Source: Zeus faber (Eukaryota > Chordata > Actinopteri > Zeiformes > Zeidae). From it: 64,000 bases of DNA. The stretch covers positions 33,291,817 through 33,355,816 of the forward strand of contig OY482846.1 in assembly GCA_960531495.1 (NCBI GenBank), written 5' to 3'. The translations under genes and the position numbers were made by a program. Positions 12,825 to 27,667 of the stretch are shown piece by piece. The first letter of the stretch is position 1; the number at the start of each line of letters is the position of its first letter. The notes beneath the pieces are model-generated. The model had not been told where the DNA came from, searched no databases, and was given only the letters and a program-made list of their open reading frames with translations.

Positions 12825-13070
12825 GAAGATTTCTGTTAACTCTCCTTGGGCCTTTTCCGAGAGTGAGGAGTGAAAGAGAGTGAAAGCCTGTGTGCTCTTT
12901 TTTTCTTTCAATAAAATGGAGGAGGAAAAGGCAAGGAAGAAAGTTGAACAAAAGTGGTCAAACCTTCACTTTCTCATTAATCAATATCACATGTTGTTGC
13001 CCAAACAGATAAAGATCAAAAACCTTTATTATGAACACCATTATTTTGAAATACGTGACTTATTTGCTTC
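12825..13070 (+). repeat. Dispersed repeat R1, copy A (coding-like)
   Basis: Homologous to 15295-15590. Both contain GGAAGATTTCTGTTAACTCT and a frame reading MEEEKARKKVEQKWSNLHFL..LLPKQIKIKNLYYE here. KVEQKW.NL resembles part of a MADF/Myb-like DNA-binding domain of transposon-encoded proteins, but this is a weak guess. Confidence 0.5.
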
Positions 13071-13854
13071 TGTTTGCAACCTTCTTTCTCTCTCTGTATA
13101 ACATGTAAAGATTATCGGACTGTATTGTGAGCGTCCCCTTTTCAGAAGGTAGATCCAACGCTATCTTTCTTTGCTCTTGACCTTCTCAACTGAATCTGGA
13201 CGTGGAGAAAACAGATCGTTTCCCGAAGAGATGGAGAATCCCCATAAATTCAATTGTCCGTTCCCAGCCCGAAATGGAACGCGGCCCCTGTCGAGGGCCT
13301 TCTTTCCGCAATTATTGAAGTCCAATAGGTTCAGAAACACCTTGTTAGAAGTCAAGCGTTAGATGAGTTCATCTAATGAGAGCAGTTTCTCTCTCTCTCT
13401 CTCTTTGTCGGTACGGGGAGTACACATTGTATATGATATAGATGGTGGTAACATCTCCATGAAATCATGAGATCTCTGTTGACTAGGCCAGTTGATTTCT
13501 ATGATTAGCATAAGTTGTAATATGCAGCGTGCCATGATACGATTGCCAAGGAAATAGACGACGTATTCTCAGATGTTTCTTCATTCTCAGATCAACCGAG
13601 GGCACACGGCGCTATGCGTAAACCTTGACATGAGCAAAATGGGCCTTTTTCATTTTTATTTTAGTACTTTATAGTAGTCGTTTCTTTCTGCAAGATCCTA
13701 CTTTGTAGGACCGTACTTTTTGTTTTATCTGACCTTACAGGATTGAGACATCTGAATGTTTATTTTACACTTCACCGTGATGTCATTCAGTAAATCAACC
13801 TTCCTGCGTGTGTTATCCAGAGTGAACCTAGATTTCACACATTGCCACAGCAGT

Positions 13855-14150
13855 CCATAGTGTTGGAGGAGAGTACCAGCATCTTAAAGTTGATCCGACA
13901 GGCGGGTAGTCCCGCCAGAAGAGCGTTGGGATAATCTAGACTGGAGATGACGAGCGCCTGAACCAGAACTCGCGTCGCTTCCCTCGTGAGGTACGACCAT
14001 GTTCTAGAGGGAAAACGTGCAGGAGCGAGTTGTAGCAGCGATGTGGCAAAGCAGGGGAGCTGGTGGTCCAGAATCACCCTGCAACGGGATGCGGAGGGCG
14101 TGTTCAGTGTGGGGCCAGCCATCTTGCTCCAGAAGAGATTAGCCACAAAT
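13855..14150 (-). pseudogene. L2/Maui-like LINE reverse transcriptase fragment
   Basis: The minus strand reads YLTREATRVLVQALVISSLD followed by YPNALLAGLPAC. This is the thumb segment of fish L2-type LINE reverse transcriptase, normally YLT..AT..LVQALVISRLDYCNALLAGLPA. After LPAC the frame jumps to RINFKMLVL, which normally lies tens of residues further on, so the copy has an internal deletion. Upstream, RVILDHQL also fits the family. Confidence 0.8.
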
Positions 14151-14738
14151 CAAAGCAGCGGTCTTCAGCCCAAGAAGAACACGCAAGGGCTAAAGCAAAG
14201 CAGAGAGGGATTTGACGGCCCTGTCAAGGCTGGTGACAGAGACACCAGCTCCCCAAAAGGAGGTGGTGTTGTGGCGTGTAGAAGGGTGGCAGAGACACAC
14301 CTGGTTATTAAACTGGGACGGCCATTACATGGACCTTCAGAGGACCTCAATAGTAAGAAGATACGAGCTGTCACTGTATTTTTCTGCTTTTGCTATTTTG
14401 TCTTTTCCGCCACCCGTGTTTTACTGCACCTGCCTAGGTGGAGATCTAAAATAGCACCGCTTCCATTCGGGCACTCAGTGTTAGCTTAAAGGGTGGGGTG
14501 TGGCCGGCAGTGTCTGTATGTCTTCAACAGGCGGAGTGAAGAGAGAGAACACTTTTGGGGGCAAATCCGTTACTTCTCCGGGCATGGATTTGATGTTTAT
14601 CTGTGACGTTATTGTGGATTCTCTCCTGGCTGGCAGGACGGGGCCACGGAGGTTGTTTTTTTTTGGGTTGTTTTTTTTTCGTAGTAATGTGGCAGTGGCT
14701 TCCCCAGACAGACACTGATCGTCGTTTTGGAAAGACAA

Positions 14739-14741
<3 letters not shown>

Positions 14742-14775
<34 letters not shown>
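14742..14775 (+). repeat. (CT)n microsatellite
   Basis: An uninterrupted CT run of about 34 nt. Confidence 0.95.
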
Positions 14776-14779
<4 letters not shown>

Positions 14780-15294
14780 CATTATGGGGTGGGAATCACG
14801 GTATATGCGCTGTCCTCTGGGCAAAAAAAGAACCAGGGAAGAATTGAATTTAAAAAAAAATGCAACAGATAAGGAACAGAACCACAAAAGAACAGAACAG
14901 AAATGCCCTGGGGTCGTGACCCCGCTTCCCCTTCGACACAGTTTCATCCTTTTGGGATCTAATGAATAATTGCTGTTTTGAGATGTATCTGTTTATCTGT
15001 ACATCAAATTTATTTATTTTTCTTTTTCTTTTTTTTAATTTGCTTCCACCTCTGACTCTGACTCTGCTCCACTTCCTCTCAGGTTAAGACGGAGCAGAGC
15101 AAACAGTGAGACGGAGCAGAGCAAACAGGCTGATCTCCTCCACAGCTCCCCACAGTTACTGTTTGTCCCCGGGCGACAGGGGGGGTAAAGAGTGGGTCAA
15201 GCGACTGGTGGGGTCCCTCTTCGGAAGCCATGGCGCCAAATGCTTAGAACATAGGTCCTGGTTCATAATATGAACTATTATGAACTATTATGTA

Positions 15295-15590
15295 TTATAG
15301 TTTGCGGAAGATTTCTGTTAACTCTCCGATGGCCAAAGGGTTTTATGGCTACCCTTTTTTTTTTACAGTTAATTAAACATTTTATTGTTTGGCATATGAA
15401 CTATCCTTAGGCTTTTTACCGCGAGAGAAAGCCTTTGTACTCTTTTTTGCTTTCAATATCACGGAAGAGGAAAAGGCAATGAAGAAAGTTGAACAAAAGC
15501 CACGGAACCTTCACTTCCTCCTCAATCCATATCCCGTATTGTTGCCCAAACAGCTAAAGGTCAAAAACCTTTACTATGAATTACCATCAT
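15295..15590 (+). repeat. Dispersed repeat R1, copy B (coding-like)
   Basis: Shares with copy A GGAAGATTTCTGTTAACTCT and the frame EEEKAMKKVEQKPRNLHFLL..LLPKQLKVKNLYYE. The preserved protein-level similarity suggests a decayed coding sequence from an unidentified element. Confidence 0.5.
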
Positions 15591-16168
15591 TTTGAATGAC
15601 ATGACGTATTTACGTGGCTGACATCACTTCCGGTCGTAGTGTCTGACCCAAACCAGTTACGGTTGAAAAATGCGAACGCATCCCGGAGCCTTGATTGGAG
15701 GCGGAAATTCCGCAAAACACGTCACAGCTTTTGCCGTGCGACACCCTCCCGAGGAATGAATGGACCTCCGCTTTGTTCTTAGCGTTTTTCATGTTACCTG
15801 TGACGTAGGCTTGAGCCTTGAGGTGAAACTGAAGCGGTAATGCTCCAAACCAAAATCTAGCGAGGTTCCCACCAGACGGCTCCAACCTTTGGAGCGTGCG
15901 ATCTCATTAAAGACGTTTGGGCGAGCTTGGTGTGTGTGTTTGTGTGACCGTGTTTTGAGAGAGTGTTTGAAGCGGACTAAGTGGCATGGCGACAGAGGTT
16001 GTCCTTTTTTGTGGCGTGGGGGTTCTGTAGCACCAGGTCCCCATTCACACTGATCACACATTAGACTGATCACATCAGACTCCAGCTCTGCTTCCTGACT
16101 AACTCAATTTGCGCTCGTGTGCTTCCCTCGTCCTGCCGGAGCAGGGCCAGGGAGGCGTGCCCGTGTGC
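15591..16168. other. Intronic stretch, no gene seen
   Basis: The motif GAACGCATCCCGGAGCC (about 15671) recurs at 52366, pointing to a shared dispersed repeat. Nothing else is recognised. Confidence 0.4.
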
Positions 16169-16169
16169 A

Positions 16170-16204
16170 CATGCACTCACACACGCACACACACACACAG
16201 ACAC

Positions 16205-16270
<66 letters not shown>

Positions 16271-16430
16271 GCACACACAAACACACATAGATGCCCAACA
16301 CACACACAAGCCCATGAGAACATAACATATACACATGTACACACACACACACTGATACAATTTGAAGACACACAACACGATCAAATAAAAAATGAGGACA
16401 CACAAGCACATGCACAGCCAATATACACAG

Positions 16431-16463
<33 letters not shown>

Positions 16464-16570
16464 ACCAACAGAGAATGGAGCAGTACCCATTGAGCTCTAA
16501 TGAAAAGCAGAAAAAGCTGTTGCCTTGGCAACTGCCTACACACACACGCACACACATGCACACACACAGA
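16170..16570 (+). repeat. CA-rich microsatellite cluster
   Basis: Several (CA)n blocks, the longest at about 16209-16270 with others at 16340-16360, 16430-16460 and 16540-16570, separated by degenerate CA-rich sequence. Confidence 0.95.
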
Positions 16571-16720
16571 TCTTCAGGAGGACCCAGATATCCTGTCTGT
16601 GTCTGTCTGGGATTGTCTTTGGTTCCCTTTTGAATGCGACGGCATCCCTCGACAGATTACCTCACCCACTGGAAAGGCTTTTATGCTAAATCACTGCAAA
16701 TTCAATATTCGGGTGGGCCT

Positions 16721-16723
16721 GAC

Positions 16724-16755
<32 letters not shown>

Positions 16756-16826
16756 GACTACACACACAAACACACAAACACACACGACAACACACACACA
16801 TACATACATACAGACAGACATACAAA
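16721..16826 (+). repeat. (CA)n / (CATA)n microsatellite
   Basis: CA repeats with CGA and AAA interruptions grading into CATA and CAGA units. Confidence 0.93.
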
Positions 16827-17420
16827 CGTGCATAAAATGAGTAGAATGCTACGCCTACACTTTCTCCAACTGGTGATACATTTGCAGATGCATCAGTGAT
16901 CAGTGGTTTGATTTTGGGGCGGGGTTGTATTGCAGCTTGTTTGAGCGCAAATTTCCTCCCAAAACATTACAAAGTGGTGGAGGATTCTGTGGGGATTCAA
17001 CCGTAAAGAGATGTATTGGGGACGATGACAGTTCTCAACTGCTCTGTGCTTGTTAAACTGTTTATTTCCATTTGTGTTGGTGTGTGTATCGATCGTTCAG
17101 CTCCCTCCATCGGTCAGCGGCCGTGCCTAGAACTGTGTCGAAAACGGAACAATATCTCCATTTCTGACGGCTGATCATTACGTTCCTTCCGGACTTTTAG
17201 GCTTTCAAACAAACATTTTTTTTTTCATGTGTTTGCTACTCTTTTCCTGGCATTTCCAAACATACACCCTCAGGAAAGACTCCCAAAAATCTCTCACCGG
17301 CTCTTTGGAACAGTACATCTTCAATACACTGCTAGTAAAGCCACAGACCCTGAGATAAGTTCTTATTTTGGTATACAACAATAAATAAATGAATACAATT
17401 ATAACAGCAGCTTTAACTAT

Positions 17421-17448
17421 ACTATTATTATTATTATTATTATTATTA

Positions 17449-17491
<43 letters not shown>

Positions 17492-17501
17492 CATCATCAT
17501 G
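17421..17501 (+). repeat. (TTA)n trinucleotide microsatellite
   Basis: About 23 TTA units with one TTG, ending in ATC units. Confidence 0.95.
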
Positions 17502-20500
17502 TGAAATGTCAGCTCTTTTCTTTTCAGAATTATATTATTATTCTTTACCCTGCCTGTCAGTCTGGGTGATTTTTCTGCAAGTGCAGGCGGGTTCAACGTG
17601 TGTGAGTTATGTTCTGGGAGTGAAAGGTGTGTCAGTTTCTGGCAAGTTAACGTGGAAGCTTTTGCCGATTGGGTGAAGGAGGATCGATCTCCTCTGACGA
17701 GGCCTTGACAGTGTTGGAGATACAGCTTTGCAGGCTGCATGGTGGAGACTACCCAAAACATGAAATCCATGTGTGTCTTCTGCCATTCTCACCACAAAGG
17801 TGAAACATATCATTTCATAATAATAAATAAATGCAAAGTTGGAGTAGTTCAGCATGAATGCAATGGCATGCAGTCTCAGATAAGATCATTCGACGAAACC
17901 ACAAAACCTAAAACCTACAGTTTGTCGTTTGTCCTTTTGGGTAAGCCGTAACTTGTTTGGAAGACGTGTCCCCCGTCGGTGCACTTCCATTCTTAATTCC
18001 AGGCCTGGACTGGCCATCTGGGATGCTGATCAGATAAAAAAAAAAACAATTGTTAAATCTCTAGAGCGAGGACCAGGCGTGGGCAATTACTTCCCACGGG
18101 GGACCACATGAGAAATTCATCAGGGCGGGACCGCGATCCCCAGCTCCGTCCTGTGTTTCCTTTTCCTGACATTAAAAGAATTAAAAAGCAAACAGACTAC
18201 AGTAACCTATATCATTTTGTGGCAAAAAATAGTACACTACATCCAGAACAGAAGTACTGAGTTCATATTATCATTATGTTATTATTTTGGTTGCATAGTT
18301 CTTAGTGACTGACGCCTGCAGTTGGGGGAAAAAAAACAAAACACTTATGTGGTCTGCCACGGCCTTGAATTCAATCAAGGCGTTCGGAAACGTCTTGAAA
18401 ACAGATTAAAAGATCCCGCCGTTGAATTCATAACACAACGCTGCCTCTGTCACTTTTTTTTTGGGCTGTGGTCTGTCCTTCAACGAGTGCTTGTCTGGCC
18501 AAGCAGCTTTGGGCACAATAAACTGTGCCTAAGACCTCTCTGTAACACAAATAAGCAAAGGAAACGTCCACCTCCCTTCAACACGGATATGGGCGCACTG
18601 CAAACGTACCTGGGGCATTTGATTTGATTTACTAGACATAAAGATGTAGACTAGCCCACCCCCTATAGACCGGGTGTGAAATAGCTTCTCTCTGGGAGTC
18701 TCGAGGTATGAGGTCTCTGGTTTCAGTGAAGATTTTGGTAGATCACTGTGTAGATGACGTATTTCTATTTGGTAGCCGATGGGATTGAACCGCTCATGCG
18801 CCCATGCTTCTTGACAGCGTAGCCCAGAACTCATTTCGTCCAGATGGATTCCGCAACTGCCCTATCCAAATTCCTTGCTCCATTTTGAGCAAGGATTTCA
18901 CGGCGCCTCTGAAAGGTTTCTGCTACCGTTGGCAGTTTCCGCATTTCCTCCATTTCCCCTTGTGGTCCTCATCCTACTCCGTCTGATTCTGTGAAAAAGG
19001 AAAATGATGAAAATTCAGTTTTAAGCCATAGCTCAATAACTGTAATTTCTATTTACTCAGAGTGTAATGAAAATCCTCTGACACGGCGATAGACCATCAG
19101 TCCAGAAGTTGTTAATTTTCATATTTTAAGGCGAACATTATTTTTTTGATCATACTCCACGGTTGCCAACACCCTTTATTAAATGGGTAACAGCGCATTT
19201 GTGAGCAGCTAAAATACAGCTTATCTTCAGATCAGACATGCTGTGAATAGACATCCTGTCACCAAGCCCATTGTCATGTGAGGGAATTGTAACTCTTCAA
19301 CCGCTGCAATTTATTTTTAGAATTTTTAAATTAGTCTTGTCCTGTTTTTACTGTTGTATAAAGACTATTACTCTCCCATACACTATCCCGTACGCAAAAG
19401 AATGGAAACACATGCAATATATACAGTATTTAGAATATAATATCAAGAACCTAAAAGATTAAAATAACAATGCCTGCAACTGTGGAATGCCATCGCACGT
19501 TCCTGCAGTCCTGGGTGTGTGGCGGTGTATTGCAGCGCCCTTCAAGACAAAAGAAGAGCCTCCAGTTCTTTTAGGGACGAAGGAGGTGGAAATCGACTTT
19601 GCACCCTTCTCTCCGTGACTTCCCACGTGACTCTCCGTGACTTCGGCGCTGTTTGCTCAGCGGTCTGTACCATCATCCTGGAATATGGGAACACCCGGAG
19701 ACCAACAGGGGTTTTGCCTCCTAGGGTGCGCCTGGATCCCCACCTCCTTTAACGGTTGGCAACAGACATCGCGGGTTGAAGGCCTCCTTTGGCTTCTTGC
19801 AATCAGGAACATGACTGAATCAAAGATGACCTGACGAGAGATGACTCATCTGGTTTTGTGCTCCTTTACACCAGGTTATGCACTTTTGGACGTTGGCCTT
19901 GTATACATTCCAACGTACGTGCATCTATCTCTGGGGGTGAGCGAACGTCGCGGTATTTCAGACTGTACCCATTGAGGCAGCATTTGTGACCAACGCACTC
20001 TCAATTTGGGCACTATTGGCCTCTCTGGAACTCTGTTCGCTGAAGTGATAATTTTCAGACCTCTATATATTTATTGAGTTGTCTGCTAATTGGCAAACAA
20101 CTCAGTGTGATTCATCATTGCAGCTGCAATGTCATCAAGCTTCTTCAAAGTTTAAACTCCTTTTTCATTTGGTGTTTCCATGTTTTGGCATGAGCACTAC
20201 TCCTTTGCGTCCCGTCGTCTTTCTTTCTCGACGTCCATTTCGTGCTGCCTGCGTGCAACTAATGTACGGTCATTCAATTGAATGCACGTATTTTCTATTC
20301 TGTGCCTAAACTTAATGCCGGTCAACGTCTCAAATGCAACGTTTTTCCATCCATGGTGGGGCAGTTCTGAATTATTAAGGGCGGATGGCGGGCCTGCACG
20401 TGACTGAACTGTTAGGGACCACACCCTATTACGAGCCAGTATTGGCAAAAACAGTCACCACTTGGATGGGTCTGGCAACCCCCGACGCGCGGAGGCATTT

Positions 20501-21137
20501 TTCTGGTCGGGCATCGGCCCGTCCCGGTCACAGGGTTTGGGAAGGTGTGTGTAAGGAGAGATATGCCAAGGAAACGAGGACAAAGAGGCAAAGGAAACCG
20601 AACATCAGTATCCTGGAATAATACCCAGGCCTTGTATCTGCAATGTTTATACCAAACGGCCTTGCTGGCTGCCGTATTTCTGACATTACTCATGCTCGTT
20701 CTATCAGTGCGGCGATAGGAGCATCATTCTCTCCGCTCGTTTAAGATCTGCAGGGATGGTCCATGGTGGTGTTGATGTTTGTGTTTTAGAGCACCCACAA
20801 ATAGGAGCTTGTGAGAAACAAGGTATGGTGCCGCTGTACTTGGCCCTGACCCTCACTAGTACAGCTCGGTAAAGGGCTGTTTTCGATTGAGAAAATTATA
20901 TGTTGTCCCTTATAACAAGAGAGAGAGTGCGGGGGCGTGGTCCTCTGGGCCGACCTGATTGACCTTATCAGCGGTGGTTCAAATGCTCTTCAATGGGGTT
21001 GTGCAAGGGTATAAGCCCCATATTTATATACCATGTCTCCAATTTATATTCATATCATATATTCATAATGTATAGTAATTAGTATGAATGCTGCAACACT
21101 GTAACTTATACTTACTGTCGACTTCCACCTGCCCCTA
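17502..21137. other. Intronic stretch; one weak hAT-like end
   Basis: At 18073 the sequence CAGGCGTGGGCAATTACTTC, followed by GGGGGACCACATGAGAAA, resembles the left end of hAT MITEs (CAGGGGTGGGCAA type); no matching right end was found. The rest shows no exon or RNA gene that I can support. Confidence 0.4.
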
Positions 21138-21275
21138 TTGGGCTCACAAGTTAGCATAATGCTACTAGTTGGTATAGTGCTACTAGTTAGCATTGTGCTG
21201 CTAGTTTGCATAGTGCTACTACTACTACTACTACTGTTAGTTAAAATAGTGCAACTAGTTGGCATAGTGATGTTA
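21138..21275 (+). repeat. Short minisatellite, GTTNGCATAGTGCTACTA-like unit
   Basis: Imperfect 18-24 bp units (GCATAATGCTACTAGTTGG, GTATAGTGCTACTAGTTAG, GCATTGTGCTGCTAGTTTG) repeat six or so times, with an embedded (CTA)n run. Confidence 0.85.
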
Positions 21276-21329
21276 TCTTGTGAAGATAGATACTCACCTG
21301 TGTGGTTTTTTTACATTACAATTACAACA

Positions 21330-21449
21330 CGGAGCAATTAGGGGTTAAGTGTCTTGCTCAAGGACACTACAGCATGCTAGCAGGAGGAGCCTGGAATCAA
21401 ACCAGCAACCTTTAGGTTACTAGACGACCAGCTCTACCTCCTGAGCTAT
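21330..21449 (-). mobile_element. tRNA-derived SINE, copy 2 (partial)
   Basis: On the minus strand it reads the same SINE as 9315-9514. The + strand shows GGGGTTAAGTGTCTTGCTCA and GCAGGAGGAGCCTGG, then a decayed box B (GAATCAAACC) and box A. The LINE-like tail is missing. Confidence 0.85.
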
Positions 21450-21655
21450 TTCTTATCAATTTATTGTGTAGCTCTTTCTTGACTGCACAGTTTTTTTCCC
21501 CTGCTGTAACATATGATTTTCCTCCAGGGATGAATAGTCTTACCTTATCTTAGTAAGGACTGTTGCCATGTACAGCCCGTGTGAACCAGAATAGCTAATG
21601 GCCTTACTGCCATTGCAACAATACTTTGCAGATGTTAACAGGTACTGTAACAATG

Positions 21656-22126
21656 GCTGCGTTTCCACCCAAAGTTCCTGGAACTTTTAGTCCTGGGAAC
21701 TTTTTTCCAGGGAGTAAAAGGTTCCTTCAGCCCGTTGGTGTCTGCGTTTCCTCCGCCGTCTTAAGGCCCACAAAATGTATGCAAATGAATCCGCTGACGT
21801 ATGAAAAACGATACAAAAAACCTCTCCATTCCAGCAGGTGGCATTGGTGCAGAGGACTTTACAACAACAAGAAGAATAACATGGATGAAGAAAGACAACC
21901 AAAGTGAAAGTGGAATATCACATTGGTTGTCTTTCTTTATCCATTTTATTCTTCTGTCCTTGTATTTACTGTCAAAAAAAAAATAATTTCACTTTCGCTT
22001 TTCACATTTTATCATCAAGTTTGAAACATATTGAAACCCATGAGTTCACACACAAGGAATCGAACCTGGGTCTACTGTGTAGGAGGGCAAAATCCGGCTG
22101 GCTGCAGTATATGTAACACGTGTTTA

Positions 22127-22213
<87 letters not shown>

Positions 22214-22586
22214 ATATATATATATATATATATATACACATACATACACTCTGCCGTTTTGTCATTTTCAGTATTTTATTATCAAAAAACGGAAAACAAT
22301 TACATTTCTCTTCTTTTGAACAAAACTGTTCATACAGTCAGTTTTCATCTACAGATTTTTTTCAAAAAGGTGTCTGAAATAAAATGCTGCGAGTTCTCGA
22401 CCAATCAGAAGTGTTCAGCGCTGCGAGCCCAACGTTCCGGAACTTTTGAAAAGTACTACCCCGCCCAGCAGGGACTTTCTGGTTCCTGGGACTTTGCCCC
22501 CGGAACTTAATTTCGACCCTGGTCCTTGCGGTGAAAACGCACAGAGTTCCTACAAAGGTTCCTCGATCCTGAGGTGGAAACGCAGC
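21656..22586. mobile_element. DNA transposon with GCTGCGTTTCCACC terminal repeats
   Basis: The left end GCTGCGTTTCCACC (21656-21669) is matched exactly by the reverse complement of 22573-22586. Subterminal AAAGTTCCTGGAACTTT and CAGGGACTTTCTGGTTCC blocks are also related. The interior has a (TA)n microsatellite and no intact transposase. I did not find a clear target duplication, so the superfamily is unassigned. Confidence 0.7.
22130..22238 (+). repeat. (TA)n microsatellite with T15 interruption
   Basis: TA runs flank a 15-17 nt poly-T at about 22199-22214. Confidence 0.95.
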
Positions 22587-23458
22587 GTTGGCTGTGACTG
22601 TAATGGCTCCCACACTAAGTACTACACACAGGAGGCTTGTGGGTGGAGAGAGGCCTAAACCGACGTCGACCCGACATGCCGAGGGCTGAGGCCATCCATC
22701 CGATTAAAACGTCCACCTCTTCCCCATGCACTTTGGCAAAACTCTGCTCGAAAAAGGTCACCGCTGACCACAGCATTCCATGGTCAGTTTCATCAGCCGC
22801 TGACCTTCTGCCCGCGCTGGACTGTAACCGTGACGATAAAATGTTCTCATTGCTTTGGAGACGCAAACAATTGTCGTAGGGGTAACGGTGGATGGCGGGT
22901 GCGGCTGAACGCTGTCAATCAAATTGGGGAAGTGGTCATAGTGGATTTTGACCAAAGCCTGCGGTGATTAAATACAGGTGTACACACAGATCACAGAATA
23001 TCCCTCTGGGACAGCAGCTATAACCCCAAAAGGGATATGCCTCTACGTTGTCAGCCGTTGCCTATTCCTACAACATCCATGCCAGTGCCAAGGTTTTGTG
23101 TTTTCTATTGACTCTTGGAATTAGCGCCAAAGAAAGCGTGATCCTCGAGCTGCGCTGAGCTCTGTGGCCACTGCACCCCCCAGGCTCAGCTTCATGTCCA
23201 TTTGATTATTATTAGTTTGTTGTGGCCATGAAAGCGATAAATAACACACGCACATCCGATACCGAATCAAATGGGTGCTGGATCCCAAAAAAATCTTGTA
23301 AAGTAGAAAGGAGAGATTTCACGCATCAAAATTTGCTCCCGTTTAAAGGATTTATAGCATGTGGTGACATTTCGAGCACAAGGCTCTTCCTCAGACTTCT
23401 GATACACCAGAGAGTCGCCATCTTTAAATGACAAGACCATGTGACAGTGCACCGAGTG
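22587..23458. other. Intronic stretch, no gene seen
   Basis: No recognisable exon or transposon. Confidence 0.5.
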
Positions 23459-24010
23459 TTAAAGCAGCACTACAGTATGTAACTTTTGGTATTTGGGATT
23501 TGGCGCCCAGTTTCAGAGTGCAATTGCACTTTTATACCACTGTCGTAAAACTCGTTCCGGTGTCCGAAAATAATTGATTTTACCGGAAAAATTTGAACCT
23601 TATCGGTCACATTTCAATAACATTCTGCTTTACAAATGCAGATATAATGTACACCAGGGTTACAGAGCCCCTTGCACGGACCTCGCCGCTTCCCTGAGCC
23701 GTGCGCAGGAGGGTGCGAGGATCTGCCCCATGCTGTAGGTACCAGATGTGCTCGGCCTGGCGGATCGGCTCGCACACTCGAGTCAAGAGCGTGAAACAAA
23801 CCCTGTGATGTAACGAAAGTGAGGGCCGCCGTGCGCCGGCTGAGGTGCGGGTGTCGGGCGCACCGCCGGCCCGTCTCGCCCGCACCTCAGGGAGTTGGAG
23901 CGGCTGCGTTTTGTATGAGCATTGTTAGCGGACATTTTGACCGGCAAGTTTATAATTTGTCATTTTTTAAATACATTTTTCCAGGGCAAAAAAAGGGAGT
24001 TACTGGAGCC
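23459..24010 (-). mobile_element. TTAA element, copy 2, truncated
   Basis: Starts TTAAAGCAGCACTACAGTATG. It aligns by eye to the reverse complement of 560-1143, sharing GGGATTTGGCGCCC, GAGTGCAATTGCAC, TTTGAACCTTATCGGTCAC and GCACGGACCTCGCCGCTTC. The far end is missing or diverged after about 24000. Confidence 0.75.
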
Positions 24011-24281
24011 AAACATCAAGGAAGTGACGTAGTGCCGTGAAGCGTAACTCACTTTTCCTACGGTTTCGTACCCGAACACACAGTGTGAGAACAGGCATCC
24101 CGGGGGGAATTAAAGAGGTGTCATCTTCCATATTACATATCATACATATATACAAATATACAAACTTTCATAGATATACAAATTTTACTGGTTATTTAAA
24201 AATACCCAGATTTGTATAGATGGGTAACATACTGTATATACACAAGGTTTAATAATAACAATATATATAGAAAGAAATACA

Positions 24282-24319
24282 ATTCATGTACCACCAATAT
24301 CTATTGGTGGTACATGAAT
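24282..24319 (+). repeat. Perfect 18-bp palindrome with 2-nt spacer
   Basis: The left arm ATTCATGTACCACCAATA (24282-24299) is the exact reverse complement of the right arm 24302-24319, with TC between them. Confidence 0.95.
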
Positions 24320-26711
<2,392 letters not shown>

Positions 26712-26889
26712 TAGGGCAAGGCTGGCAAATTAATTTGAAGTCACCGGCAGTCTGGTCACAACATGACACTTGATTGGTAGTCTGTGTATGCGCGCATGCG
26801 CGTGGCCATCACCGATGCAGCTCATGTAGATGCTACAGTATTTCGGGCCAAAAACTCAGAATCAAGCCCTATGACAGTTTTAAGCCAAA

Positions 26890-27117
26890 GCAAAGGTTGA
26901 CTAGTTTGATATTTAAGAGAACTAAACTTCAATTGGAGCTGCCAGGCAAGAGGAGAAGCGGAAGGCCAAAGAGAAGCTTTATGGATGTGGTGAGGGAGGA
27001 CACGCAGGCAGTTGGTGTAAGGGAGGAAGCTGCGCAGAACAGAAGGTGTTGGAGGCAGATGATCCGCTGTGGCGACCCCTAAGGGGAGCAGCCCACAGAA
27101 GAAGAAGAAGAAGAAAC
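26890..27117 (+). pseudogene. LINE C-terminus and (GAA)n tail
   Basis: The frame reads LPGKRRSGRPKRSFMDVVRE, then VGVREEAAQNRRCWRQMIRC and GDP followed by a stop. This is a C-terminal block of vertebrate LINEs (GRPKRRWMD..KED..VREEDA.DR..WR..IRCGDP). The stop is followed directly by the characteristic GCAGCCCACAGAAGAAGAAG tail. Truncated 5'; dead. Confidence 0.8.
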
Positions 27118-27229
27118 TTCGATTGGTTTCACTGTATCTACAAGATTTACACACATATTGATAATATATTTTGATTAAAATATCCTTTTTTTGTACAATT
27201 ATTTTTTTGATCCAAATAATCCCACAGGC

Positions 27230-27290
27230 CAGGCTGAACCCCCTGGTGGCTGAGTTTGGCCTGCGGGCCAAATTTTTGACACCGGTGGAT
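27230..27290. mobile_element. hAT-like (Charlie-type) element end
   Basis: GTTTGGCCTGCGGGCCAAAT followed by TTTTTGACACCGGTG resembles the right end of Charlie-type MITEs (..GGCCCGCGGGCCA..TTTGACACCCCTG). Only one end is visible. Confidence 0.45.
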
Positions 27291-27667
27291 TAGAGGACAC
27301 AACCTTAACCTTTGCATGATATGCGGTTTGGATCATTCCATGGCGGGCTGACATACTTTAGCACATTGTGGTTCAATGTGTTTGACCCTGTAAAGCAGGG
27401 TTTGGAATACACAAGTGAATATTGTGATCAATATTAATATTATGTCAAATGTTACAATACGTCAAATCAAAGACAGAGCCTACCTTTTTGAAGCATATAG
27501 TCATACTTGGGCTGTTAAATTGTGATATGTTGTTGTGATATATTCTTTGCTTGGATTCAAAAGGCATTTTGATGACATCTAGTGGTCTCAGGCGGAGGGG
27601 GCGGAGCAACTTTAGTCGAGGAGATTTTTAGAATTTCTAACAACGTAATCCCCAACTGCATCTTTGA

